Positions 11,826 to 24,800 of a stretch of 64,000 bases of DNA are shown here, one piece after another. Positions within the stretch are counted from its first letter, which is position 1, and every line of letters starts with the position of its first letter. The translations under genes and the position numbers were made by a program. Below the pieces are notes generated by a model, which worked only from the letters and a program-made list of their open reading frames with translations, did not search any database and was not told where the DNA came from. Origin of the DNA: Sitta carolinensis (lineage: Eukaryota > Chordata > Aves > Passeriformes > Sittidae); NCBI GenBank assembly GCA_032173965.1, contig CM063290.1:1860001-1924000 (forward strand), given 5' to 3'.

Positions 11826-12237
11826 GTGACTGGGGGCAGGATTGGGGCGGGACTGGGGACAGGATTTGGGACAGGATTTGGGACAGGATTGGGGGCAGGA
11901 TTGGGAGCAGGATTGGGACAGGATTGGGACAGGAATGGGATGGGATTTGGGGCAGAATTAGGGGCAGGGTTGGAACAGGATCAGGGGCAGGATTGGGGGC
12001 AGGAATAGGGCAGGATTGGGGACAGGATTGGGGCAGGATTGGGGCAGGAATGGGATGGGATTGGGGGTAGAATTAGGGCAGGATTGGAACAGGATTGGGG
12101 GCAGGAATAGGGCAGGATTGGGGCAGGATTGGGACAGGATTGGGGCAGGATTGGGGACAGGATTGGGGTAGGATTGGGGACAGGATTGGGGCAGGATTGG
12201 GGACAGGACTGGGGCAGGATTTGGGACAGGATTGGGA
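11826..12237. repeat. Minisatellite, unit about 12 bp (GGATTGGGGCAG)
   Basis: About 34 copies with GGGG runs in most units on the + strand. Confidence 0.95.
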
Positions 12238-13090
12238 TGGGGCTCTGCTCCCATCCCCAGGTCCCAGCTGGATCTGTAGGAACGGGGCAGAGCCAGGAAA
12301 GCACCAAAGTCCAACAAAGGGCTGAGTGGCAGCTGGAGCTCCTCAGACTTCCTGACTTATTTTCCCCATCACCCCCTTTTCCCTGCCTGTGCCAAGACTC
12401 CAGGACTGAAAACATTTCACCCCAATTCCAGCTGCCATTTCAATTCCCAGCACTGCCCGGGCACGTTCCTGCTGGAAGCCCGAGGGGCTCCGGATTTCTC
12501 AGGCTCGGCTGGGAACGGGAGCAGGCACAGCTGGAGCGAGGGGGAGGTTTAGGGTGGGAATCAGGAAAGGTTTTTCCCCCAGAAGGTGCTGGGCACTGCC
12601 CCGAGGCTGGGATTATTGGGCTCTTTCCACATTTCTCCAGATTTTTCCAGCCAGGCTGCTCTGAGTGGCTGCAATATTGAGTTTTTCCACACCTGACCCT
12701 CAGTGTTGCAAACCTGAATGAATGCATGCATGGTTGAAGCAGGGAGTGTTTCCAGAGGAATGAGAACTGCAATATTCCCTGCACACCCTTCCCTGAGGAC
12801 TCCAAGGTCAGCTGTCTGCCAGGGGACGTTTCTATCCTGGGTTCCAGGAAAGGAATGTGAGGATAACTCAGCGCCGTTCAGATCCCTGCCATGCGGAAAG
12901 GAAATATTTAAATTGCACGATTTAACCCAGCAAGAGTGGAGACTACAGAACCAAATAAGAGCCAGCTGCTAAAATCCAACAGCTCCTGCTGCTCGCCAGG
13001 AACCCTTTGATGTTTCCAGCCAGAGCATCCCGGTGGATTCCCAGCATCCTCAGGAGGGATTTCTATCGCAGGACGTTCACACCTCACATC
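12238..13090. other. Intergenic, no gene seen
   Basis: G/C-moderate sequence with short frames only. Confidence 0.5.
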
Positions 13091-13815
13091 CCATTTAACT
13101 CCAATCCGTGTCTCATTGATCCAAAGAGCTTGCACATCCTACAGGCACTAAAGATGATCCTGTTCATGTGAATTTAAAGGGTTCCTATGGGATTTTCCCC
13201 CCTCTGCTGCCGATCCCTGTAGTTTTTAGGAGCTGAAGACAATTTCTGGCTCCTTGCTGTCCCTGCCATTGTTTGCACCACAACAGCAGCGCTTTGCTGC
13301 TTTAAACTCCAATCTGTGTCATCGATCCAGAGCTTGCACATCCTACAGGCACTAAAGATGATCGTGTTCATGTGAGTTTTAGAGTTCATTTGGAATTTTA
13401 CCCCATCTGCTGAAGAAGCTGAAGACAATTTCTGGCTCCTTGCTGTCCCTGTCATTGTTTTGCTGCTTTAAACTCCAATCCATGTCTCATTGATCCAGTT
13501 TGTACATCCTACAGGCACTAAAGATGATCCTGTTCATGTGAATTTAAAGGGTTCCTATGGGATTTTCCCCCCTCTGCTGCCGATCCCTGTAGTTTTTAGG
13601 AGCTGAAGACAATTTCTGGCTCCTTGCTGTCCCTGCCATTGTTTTGCTGCTTTAAACTCCAATCTGTGTCATTGATCCAGAGCTTACACATCCTACAGGC
13701 ACTAAAGATGATCCTGTTCATGCGAGTTTTAGAGTTCATTTGGAATTTTCCCCCCTCTGCTGCCGATCCCTGTAGTTTGTAGAAGCTGAAGACGATTTCT
13801 GGCTCCTTGCTGTCC
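13091..13815. repeat. Tandem repeat, about 165-200 bp units, four copies
   Basis: CATCCTACAGGCACTAAAGA recurs at about 13133, 13340, 13505 and 13689, each followed by a CTGTAGTTT or CTGAAGACAATTTC block. Confidence 0.9.
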
Positions 13816-15165
13816 CTGCCACTGCTTGCCGCACACCAGCAGCTCTTTGCTTTGTTTACAGCCGCGTGTAATCGCGGCTCTTAGGGCTCATTCCCGGACC
13901 TGTAAATCCTGCTCGGCACAGGAGCCTGTGGCCCCGGCCGGGCTCTGCAGCCCCCGGGCCATTCCCAGCCTGCGGCTTTGGCCGGAGCAGCTCCCGCCAG
14001 AGCTGTTTGTTTTCCCAGAGCTCACCTGGAATTCCTCCCTCCTGCTCACCTGGAGGTTTCTGCTTGGCCGCCCTGCTCAGCTGAAACTTCGTGCAACATT
14101 TGCTTCCACTTTTCCCCGCACAGGAAACTTCTCCTTGCTCTGCTGCTGACTTTATTTTATTTTATTTATTTATTTTTTCCTCATTTTTAGGGTCAGCATT
14201 AAAAACGCGCGAGAGAATTTTTGGATGTTTCTTGCTCTTTATTTGAGTTCCAGCTTCACGGATTGTGAGTGCTTCTAAAAGGCAAAAATGGAGTATAAAG
14301 TAAAGATCTTAAGGGTTTTTTAAAGCTTGAACTACCTAATTATGAGATGCCAACCAATTTAACTTTTTAATTTAATAACTAGCTATGTTTCACGCTGTGG
14401 ATTTTTTTTAACTAATTACATAAAGTCACCCAAACTTGTGAAGAAGAAGACTATGCCCTAAATTTTCTTGTTACATATATTTAGATTAACTTACTGCCTT
14501 AAATTCTAAATCTCTCGTGCTGTGATATCACACACTTTTATTTAAGTCCACACTCTCAGTGCTCTCACTCAGTTTTGGAAGCCTTTTCCATGGCCTCAGG
14601 TTAAATGCAGTTTATTTTTGTGGATCATTTTCTGTCAGCACAGAAATCTGAAATCCTCTGTGCCCAGTGTCCCAACAAGCAGAGATATTACATTAAACAG
14701 GATTTATTTGGATATTTTTCCAGGTATTTTTTCCAGGGATCAAGGTGTGAATCACCATCCTTAGAGCACAAAGTCTCAGCAGGGTGTGTGAACACCAAAT
14801 ATTCCAAATATTCCACAGCTCCAGGAGTTCCCTTCCATCCATCCCTCAAATCTCACTGACCAGAGATGAGTTTAAAATGAGCTTTCAATTCCCTGTCGGG
14901 GATTTGAGTCACCCAAAACGGTTTCATTTTAGGAAGATTTAATATTTAAATTGCACAAAATCCCTTCAGTTTCTTGCTTTACCATCAGGCTTCGGTTTTG
15001 CAGTGGAACTGAAACCCTGGCAAGTTCTAAACTTCATTTCCTCTTTTTTACTTGGCTTAACCAGGCTCCCATCTTGGATTTAGGAGGAAATACAAATTCT
15101 GACAGCAACAAAATTCTTTGTTCCGTGATTATGTCCTGGAATGAGCTGAGGAAACATTTCCAAAT
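13816..15165. other. Intergenic, no gene seen
   Basis: GC-rich to about 14140, then AT-rich. No exon recognised. Confidence 0.5.
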
Positions 15166-16480
15166 CTAAACAGTGACATCAGGTGGCCTCTCATGTTCAA
15201 CACAGGCACATCCTGATTTTAATGTGGAGAATGGAGCCAGTGGAATTCAGTGAAATGATCCCAAATCCCAAAAACCCAGCAGAAAGAATCTGTAATTTTT
15301 TATGGAAAACTTCCTGACACAATATTCCTCTGCAATTCCCTATTTTAAGCTGCCTCCAAGAGTGAGACTGAAATCACACCGATTTTGTTGGATGTCAACA
15401 AAACACCAAGCTCAGAGCAGATTTTGTCTGATTTTCCATTAGCTTGGGGTTATTTTGAATTTAAATTTTTACAGCTGCTTGGGCATAAAGAGTTTTTCCT
15501 GAGTTTTTAGTTCCTTTTTCCTGGAGCAGGAACAGTGACATCAGGTGGCCTCCCATGCTCAGCACAGGCACATCCTGATTTTAATGTGGAAAATGGAGCC
15601 AGTGGAATTCAGTGAAATGATCCCAAATCCCAAAAACCCAGCAGAAAGAATCTGTAATTTTTTATGGAAAACTTCCTGACACAATATTCCTCTGCAATTC
15701 CCTATTTTAAGCTGCCTCCAAGAGACTGAAATCACACCGATTTTGTTGGATGTCAACAAAACACCAAGCTCAGAGCAGATTTTGTCTGATTTTCCTTTAG
15801 CTTGGGGTTATTTTGAATTTAAGTTTTTACAGCTGCATGGGCATAAAGAGTTTTTCCTGAGTTTTTAGTCCCTTTTTCCTGGAGCAGGAACAGTGACATC
15901 AGGTGGCCTCTCATGCTCAGCACAGGCACATCCTGATTTTAATGTGGAAGATGGAGCCAGTGGAATTCAGTGAAATGATCCCAAATCCCAAAAACCCAGC
16001 AGAAAGAATCTGTAATTTTTTATGGAAAACTTCCTGACACAATATTCCTCTGCAATTCCCTATTTTAAGCTGCCTCCAAGAGTGAGACTGAAATCACACC
16101 GATTTTGTTGGATGTCAACAAAACACCAAGCTCAGAGCAGATTTTGTCTGATTTTCCTTTAGCTTGGGGTTATTTTGAATTTAAATTTTTACAGCTGCAT
16201 GGGCATAAAGAGTTTTTCCTGAGTTTTTAGTCCCTTTTTCCTGGAGCAGGAACAGTGACATCAGGTGGCCTCCCATGCTCAGCACAGGCACATCCTGATT
16301 TTAATGTGGAAGATGGAGCCAGTGGAATTCAGTGAAATGATCCCAAATCCCAAAAATCCAGCAGAAAGAATCTCTAAGTTTTAATGGAAAACTTCCTGAC
16401 ACACTATTCCTCTGCAATTTTAAGCTGGCTCCAAGAGTGAGACTGAAATCACACCGATTTTGTTGGAAGTGCCCACCCCA
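15166..16480. repeat. Tandem repeat, about 360-bp unit, 3.6 copies
   Basis: ACAGTGACATCAGGTGGCCT recurs at about 15171, 15532, 15890 and 16254. Copies are highly alike, so the duplications are recent. Confidence 0.95.
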
Positions 16481-17224
16481 GCAGCGTGTGTCAGGAAACA
16501 TAAATCAAAAATGAATTATTTGTACACCCCAATCCCTTTTCCCTGTCCATTTTCCCCCTCAGTTACCCACCTTTTGTGCTGTAAGGTCTGAATTACACAT
16601 TTTTTTTCACCATTTTCTCAAAACCCAACTTCAAAATTCTGCACTGCTTCTCCTGTGACTTCCACCTCCAAAGTCAGCAACGTCCAGGTGGAAATGCATC
16701 ACTGAGCAGTTCTTCAAATCCTGATTTTCTGCTGTACAAGAAGAGTTTTTGTGGCTTAACTCAGAGATTTTCAGGAAGAGCTGCAGGGCAAGGTGGAGCT
16801 TTTCTCCATGACAATAAATGCCTCTGTTAACTCCAGCTGCAGGGAAAATAATGGCAAATATTTGATTTGTTGGACACTCCCTAAAGCTGAGCTCCCAAAG
16901 GAGCGCTGGAAACTTGAGAAGCTACAAAAAAAATAAAAACAATTTTGGCTTGCTGCTGCAGCCACACCAATCTCCCCAAATCCCAGCAATCCTTGGATTC
17001 CTGGTTTCAGCAGCACGAGATCTTTCCATATGAAACAAAAATTAAAAGCTTTTCCGAGCTGGCAGCAGAGCAAGGAAGGAAAGGGAGATGGCCAGGGATA
17101 AAGAGGAGCGAATATCCAACACTCCTGGGAGATTGCAGGAGGAAAAGGAGGGAAGGAACAGCTCAGTTCAAACCCAATTTTTGTTATTCCCCCTCTCCTG
17201 CCACCAGCAGGGAGCTCTGGGCAA
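16481..17224. other. Intergenic, no gene seen
   Basis: No recognised exon or mobile element. Confidence 0.5.
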
Positions 17225-17760
17225 GTGGATTTTAAAATAAAATTAAAAAATTATGAATCAAAACACCTCGAGAGGCTTTTAATCCTTTAGAGCTGATTTA
17301 TTAATTATTATGCAGGTTGGGTTTGATCCACATATGGGATATTGTTCAATATTCCACAGGGTTTTCCAATCTTTCTGCTCAAGGGCTTTCCTGGAAGTTT
17401 TCTTTGTGGAAAGGAACATTCCCTTACACAAAGAATTTCATGGGTAAGAAATTTCTTTCATGTGTAAGAAATTCCATCTCCTACATGTAAGAAATTCCAC
17501 CTTGAGCTTCCCCAAAATATGGAAGTGGACTTTAAAATAAACTGAAAAAATGATGAATTAAAACACTGATAGGCTTTTAATCCTTTAGAGCTGATTTATT
17601 AATTAGTATGCAGGTTGTTTTTAATGCACAATATTCCACAGGGTTTTCCAATCTTTCTGCTCAAGGGCTTTCCTGGAAGTTTTTTGTGTAAGGGAACAGA
17701 AATTCCATCTTGAGCTTGCCCAAAATATGGATATATGGAATAATCTACCAGTATCATAAA
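17225..17760. repeat. Two-copy tandem repeat, about 300 bp
   Basis: AGAGCTGATTTATTAATTA and GGGTTTTCCAATCTTTCTGC occur in both halves (near 17290/17587 and 17358/17641). Confidence 0.85.
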
Positions 17761-17779
17761 ACCATCAAAGCATCATGCC

Positions 17780-18490
17780 AAAAACTGGGGAAAACTTCCC
17801 CCATGTAAGAAATGAAAGTTGTAAAAATGGGGAAATTTAATTAAAACCAAAAAATGGGGAAATTTAATTAAAGCCAAAAAATGGAGAAATTTAATTAAAG
17901 CCAAAAAATGGGGAAATTTAATTAAAGCCAAAAAATGGGGAAAACTTCCCCCATGTAAGAAATGAAAGTTGTAAAAATGGGGAAACTTAATTAAGGCCAA
18001 AAAATGGAGAAACTTAATTAAAGCCAAAAATGGAGAAATTTAATTAAGGCCAAAAAATGGAGAAATTTAATTAAAGCCAAAAAATGGGGAAATTTAATTA
18101 AAGCCAAAAAATGGGGAAAACTTCCCCCATGTAAGAAATGAAAGTTGTAAAAAATGGGGAAATTTAATTAAAACCAAAAAATGTGGAAATTTAATTAAAA
18201 CCAAAAAATGGGGAAAACTTCCCCCATGTAAGAAATGAAAGCTGTAAAAATGGGGAAATTTAATTAAAGCCAAAAAAATGGGGAAAACCTTCCTCATGTA
18301 AGAAATGAAAGCTGTAAAAATGGGGAAATTTAATTAAAGCCAAAAAATGGGGAAATTTAATTAAGGCCAAAAAATGGGGAAAACTTCCCCCATGTAAGAA
18401 ATGAAAGTTGTATAAATGGGGAAATTTAATTAAGGCCAAAAAATGTGGAAATTTAATTAAAACCAAAAAATGGGGAAAACCTTCCCAATT
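17780..18490. repeat. Minisatellite, 27-bp unit with an interspersed second motif
   Basis: AATGGGGAAATTTAATTAAA units alternate with CTTCCCCCATGTAAGAAATG blocks. It ends just past the NMD3 3' end. Confidence 0.95.
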
Positions 18491-18695
18491 TATGAAATTA
18501 GAGCTGGAGCAGCAGGTCAGGACTCTGCCTAAAATCCAGGAAAATGGAATAAAATCCCTCTGGCCACCCTTCCTTATTTTCTCCTCAGCAGAAATTTCAT
18601 GGCAAAGTCCCTGAGGGATGGGGAGAATTTCTGGAATCCACCAGAAATTGAACTTGGATTTGCTGCTTCTCTGCAATATCCCCCATCAAATATTT

Positions 18696-18706
18696 TTTAT
18701 TTTATT
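18696..18706 (-). terminator. Candidate NMD3 polyadenylation signal
   Basis: Overlapping AATAAA hexamers (AATAAAATAAA on the - strand) lie about 135 bases past the NMD3 stop codon, giving a short 3' untranslated region. Other TTTATT matches in this AT-rich stretch are possible alternatives. Confidence 0.5.
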
Positions 18707-18838
18707 CCAGGTTATTCTTTTTGGGGTGCAGCAGGAGTTTTGTCATTTTATTTTTTTTTTTGTTTTTCTTGCTGGTTAATTGTGGGCTGGGCAGTTTTTC
18801 CTTCCCAAGGGAGGTAATATTTTTAATTTTTAATTTAT

Positions 18839-21800
18839 TTATTCTGTCAGCATTTCTGCTCCCTCCCCTCCAGTGGCATCCTGGGAAATGTGGAGATCTT
18901 CCAGCATTTCAGCCAGGCTGATCCTTGGGGCTCCATCATCATCTGGGTCACTCTCCACTGGGATTTCTGCATCTAAAATACACAAAAAAACCCCAAAAAT
19001 AGCAGGTGAGCAAAGGAAACAAAGCTCAAAACATCACAGCAACCCCGAGGGAAAATAGGGGGGAAAATCAAAGTAATAATGCCAAAAAAATAGCAGGCAA
19101 AAAATTCCTCCTTTTTTTGGGTTAAAAGTCTTGTAAAGTATTTTAAAAATTCTAAATATATAATTAGTAAAAAAAAAAGAATATTTTAAAAGTTTCAGTA
19201 AAAAAAATATTCTGAAAGTTTCAGTTAAAAAAGAATATTCTAGAAGTTTCAGTAAAAAAAAATATTCTAAAAGTTTCAGTAAAAAAAAGAATATTATAAA
19301 TGTTTTAGTAAAAAAAAGAATATTCTAAAAGTTTCAGTAAAAAAATATTCTAAGTTTCAGTAAAAATAAGAATATTCTAAATGTTTTAGTAAAAAAAGAA
19401 TATTCTAGACGTTTCAGTAAAAAGAAATATTCTAAAAGTTTCAGTAAAAAAAGAATATTCTTAAAGTTTCAGTAAAAATAAGAATATTCTGAAAGTTTCA
19501 GTAAAAAAAAGAATATTCTGAAAGTTTCAGTAAAAATAAGAATATTCTAAAAGTTTCAGTAAAAAAAGAATATTCTAAAAGTTTCAGTAAAAAAAAAAAT
19601 ATTCTAAATGTTTTATTCTAATTTTTCTGCTTTTTTTAATTCTATAAATAAAATTTTTTATACCTTTCCAGTCTAACTCAACTCCTAATTCAAAAAATTC
19701 CAATTAATAAACCTACTACACAAATTACTATTTCCACCCAATTTTAAAACTGAAACCAGCACACTCCTAAAAAAATTAAATTTCCAGTGAAATTCTTTTG
19801 ATTAAAACTGATTTAAAACTGATTTAATTGTACCATGAACAGTTTGGAGAATGCAAAGAGAGAATTTCAGTTTAATTCTTCTGCCTCAAAATTGATTTTA
19901 AATGATTTAATTGTAGCTATGAGTAGTTTGGAGGATTCCAAAGTGAAATTAAATTGAAAATGATTTCATTTCAGCCCCAGAGTGCAAAGGTCTTACTCCT
20001 GTAAATGTTGACATTCTTCCTGAGGGTCTCATCCTCCTCCAGATCCTCCAGGAAATCCTGGTATTGTCTGAAAAATAGGAAAGAAATCAAAATCTCTGCA
20101 AAAAAAACAGAGAGAAAATGAAGAAAATGATCAGAAATAAACCAGAGAGAAAATAAATGATCAGAAATAAAACCAGAGAAAAAAATTCTCAGAAATAAAC
20201 CAAAGAGAAAATAAAGAAAATTCTCAGAAATAAAACCAGAGAGAAAATAAAGAAAATTATCAGAAATAAACCAGAGAGAAAATAAAGAAAATTATCAGAA
20301 ATAAACCAGAGAGAAAATAAAGAAAATTATCAGAAATAAACCAAAGAGAAAATAAAGAAAATTATCAGAAATAAACCAGAGAGAAAATAAATTCTCAGAA
20401 ATAAAACCAGAAAGAAAATAAAGAAAATTCTCAGAAATAAAACCAGAGAGAAAATAAATCAAATTCCCAGAAATAAAACCAGATATAAAGAAAATTCCCA
20501 GCAATAAAACCAAGAGAAAATAATTATCAGAAAAAACCAGCTAGAAAATAAATAAAATTATCAGAAATAAAACCAGCTAGAAAATAAATAAAATTATCAG
20601 CAATAAAACCAGACAGAAAATAAATCAATTTATCAGAAATAAAAGCAGATAGAAAATAAAGAAAATTCCCAGCAATAAACCAGAGAGAAAATAAATCAAA
20701 TTCCCAACAATAAACCCAGATGGAAATTAAAGAAAATTCCCAGCAATAAACCCAGACAGAAAATAAAGAAAATTCCTAGAAATAAACCCAGCTAGAAAAT
20801 AAATAAAATTATCAGTAATAAGCCCAGCTATAAAATAAATAAAATTATCAGAAATAAAACCAGAGAGAAAATAAAGAAAATTCTCAGCAATAAACCCAGA
20901 TTCAATTCCTGCAGGGGTTGAGGTTTGGGAATTTGAGATTTTTTTTTTTTGTTAATGGATTCAGTTATATGGGGTTTATATATTTATTTATAGATGTTTC
21001 AATATTTGTTTAGATATATTTAAATATTTAGGTGTATTTATATAGTTATTTCTATATATTTTTATTTTTATATATTTTTATACATACATATATTTTATAA
21101 TTTTTTAATATTATTAAATATTTATTTAAATATTTATTTACATATTTATAAATTATTTATAGATTTAAATATGTATGTATAAATTTATTAATATAGTTAA
21201 ATATTTGCTAATAATGATATATAATTTAATAAATATTATTTATATTTATTATAGTTATAATATTTATATATTGTATAGAATATTTAAGAATATAATTTTA
21301 TATAAAAATATAAATATTTATACAACTATATGTTATTTATATAAAATATATATTTATATTTTGATTTTATTATTTTATTTATATTATTTTTATTTTTTAT
21401 GATTGGATTTTTTTTAAATTTATTTTTATGATTTGAATTTTATGATTTGAATTTTATTACTGGAATTTTTTTATTATTTGAATTTATTTTTACGATTTGA
21501 ATTTTTACGATTTGAGTTTTACGATTATTCGAATTTAATTTTATGATTTGAATTTTATGATTTGAACTTTTTACAATTTGAATTTTACGATTATTCGAAT
21601 TTAATTTTATGATTTGAATTTTATGATTTGAACTTTTTACAATTTGAATTTTACGATTATTCGAATTTAATTTTATGATTTGAACTTTACGATTTGAATT
21701 TTTTACGATTCGAATTTATTCCGATGATTTGAATTTTACGATGGGAATGTTAATTTTATGATTTGAATTTTATGATTTGAATTTGAATTTTAAGATGTGA

Positions 21801-24800
21801 ATGTTAATTTTATGATTTGAATTTTATGATTTGAATTTGAATTTTATGATTATTATTCGCATTTATTTTTATGATTTGAATTTTACGATTTGAGTTTTAT
21901 ATATATATATTTTTTTTTTTATTTATTTTTTTTTTTTTAATTAATTTCCCCCACTCCTTTCTCCCTCCCCTGTGGAATTCAGAGCAGCAGATACTGAACC
22001 TCTCCTCATCCTGCTCCGCTCCATCCCTGTCCCTCTGCAGCTCCTTCAGCTTCCAGTTCCTGCGGCGCTGCCGCCGGCTCCGCTCGTAGCTCTTCTTGAT
22101 CAGCACCTGCAGGGACCCCAACCTCAGCCACCTGACCCCAACCCCAAATCAGCCCCAAAATCCCCCAAACCCAGCTGCAGTGGCACTGATACATTGAATT
22201 TATAAGGAATTTTTGGTTGAAAAGCTTGGGAAATGGCTCTGAGACAGGCGCATGCAGGAGCTGTAAATTCCAGCACCCACTGGTTGGTTGGTTGGGAATT
22301 GGAACAAAAGCAATAATTAATGTATTGTCTAACCATGGTAATTGGGAAGAAACCCAGCAGTAAATAAATGTACTCTGCTTTCAGGTCTGAAGTTTCTGCT
22401 TTTCTAAAGTTCTGCCTTTCTGAGCCTTCCCTGTCCCTCTGGAGCTCCTTGAGCCTCCAGTTCCTGCAGCTCTTCTTGATCAGCACCTGCAGGGAACCCA
22501 ACCCTTGGCCACCTGCCCAATCCAAATCCTACTGGGCACCCCAAACCCACCCAATCCAAATCAGCCCCCAAAATCCCCCAAACCCAGCTGCAGTGGCACT
22601 GATACATTGAATTTATAAGGAATTTTTGGTTCAAAAGCTTGGGAAATGGCTCTGAGACAGGCGCACACGGGAGGTGTAAATTCCAGCACCCACTGGTTGG
22701 TTGGTTGGGAATTGGAACAAAAGCAATAATTAATGCATTGTCTAACCATGGTAATTGGGAAGAAACCCAGCAGTAAATAAATGTACTCTGCTTTCAGGTC
22801 TGAAGTTTCTGCTTTTCTAAAGTTCTGCCTTTCTGAGCCTTCCCTGTCCCTCTGGAGCTCCTTGAGCCTCCAGTTCCTGCAGCTCTTCTTGATCAGCACC
22901 TGCAGGGAACCCAAACCTTGGCCACCTGCCCAATCCAAATCCACATCTGGGCACCCCAAACCCACCCAATCCAAATCAGCCCCCAAAATCCCCCAAACCC
23001 AGCTGGAGTGGCACTGATAGAGTGAATTTATAAGGAATTTTTGGTTGAAAAGCTTGGGAAATGGCTCTGAGACAGGCGCATGCAGGAGCTGTAAATTCCA
23101 GCACCCACTGGTTGGTTGGTTGGGAATTGGAACAAAAGCAATAATTAATGTATTGTCTAACCATGGTAATTGGGAAAAAAACCAGCAGTAAATAAATGTA
23201 CTCTGGTTTCAGGCCTGAAGTTTCTGCTTTTCTAAAGTTCTGCCTTTCTGAGCCTTGAGCCTCCAGTTCCTGCAGAGCTCGTAGCTCTTCTTGATCAGCA
23301 CCTGCAGGGAACCCAACCCTCTGCCACCTGCCCAATCCAAATCCACATCTGGGCACCCCAAACCCACCCAATCCAAATCAGCCCCCAAAACCCACCCCAA
23401 ACCCAGCTGGAGTGGCACTGATATATTGAATTTACAGGGGATTTTTGGTTGAAAAGCTTGGGAAATGGCTCTGAGACAGGCGCACGCGGGAGTTGTAAAT
23501 TCCAGCACCCACTGGCTGGTAATTGGAACAAAACCAATAATTAATGTATTGTCTTGCAGTTTAGGCTTTCTAGGTGTGAGGTTTCTGTTTCTAAACCCAG
23601 TTTCTTCGTGATGTTTTGGTGTAAGTAGACCTGGTTCTCACAGACTGGACATAAACAGAATTAGTGCTTTGTGTCCCACACTGGATGGTTTGGATTTCTT
23701 TCTGTGGGACAGATTTTCTCTGTGCCTTTCAGTTCTGACTAATAGGATGAAGAGCTCTGGCACTCTTCTAACCACTGACACTGGCCTGTTCTAGAAAGTC
23801 TATAAAGAAGAGAATTGTTTCAATTAAGCAGAGGCAGATAAATTCTCCTAAATGAGGGTTGTGTGTTTGTTACTCATCACAGTGACATTGTCTAACAATG
23901 GTAATTGGGAAAAAAACCAACAATAAATGTACTCTGGTTTCTCATTTTCTAAAGTTCTGGTTTTCTGCTGTTTGGGTTGGCTGAAATTCTTTTCCCAGGG
24001 AAAATGGGGAAACACCAGAGCTGTTTTTGTTACAATATTTATGTGCCCATTCCTTCAGGGTGGAGGGATTTCTTTTGATGTCCCTCTGGTTTGACCAATG
24101 TGATTGAAGAGGTTTGTCTTTCTCTGTGGAAAATTGTATAAAAGGGAGAATTATCCCTACAAATAAATCAGTCTTCACACAGCCTTTGAGAAAAAATTAT
24201 GAGGAGTCTGTTATCCTGCAGTGACAAATAAATGTATCATTTAACCATCACTTGAATACTTAAGGAAATAATTTTCAAAATCAGCTGGTGCTCAAATTTC
24301 ACTGCTCATTATACAATCACATTCCCTCCCAGCCCTGGGTGAGGAGAGAACTTTTACAAAGGATTTTCTTACCACGTCAGGAATATGCTGGGGGTTCATC
24401 TTGTTGGCAAATTCATCATTTAAGTTGCAGTTGGCCAAGTCGAAGCTAAAACAGGAAAAAAAAAGGATTTATTCTGCTTTATAAACCTCCCTGACCTCAA
24501 TGGTTGGGTTAAAGGGCAGCACAGGGCAAGGGGCAGCTCCTAAGGAAGGGAAATATTTCCAGATGAAGGCAAACAAATAAAAACCTCCATTAATGTGCAG
24601 CTTTCACAAGTCTGAGCAGCTGCTCATCCCAAATCCTGGTCTGTTGGCCCCTCTGGAATCCAAACTGCAACATCCACTGGGCTCACAATACTCATGATTA
24701 AACCTTTTCAAGCATCACCTAATTTGCCTAACCTTACCAAAAAATTCACATTTCTTATCACTGTATATGATAATCATTAGCAAACACATAATTAATTGGT

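Larger units (their letters stand above)
22107..23560. repeat. Tandem duplication (about 380-413 bp units) inside NMD3 intron 12
   Basis: Each unit holds the exon 13 fragment, its intron flank, a shared stretch (with AAGCTTGGGAAATGGCTCTG and TGGTTGGTTGG) and a piece like the start of the dispersed LTR-like family. Exon-like acceptors at 22106, 22486, 22899 and 23301 set the spacing (380, 413, 402). The last unit decays after 23540. Confidence 0.85.
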
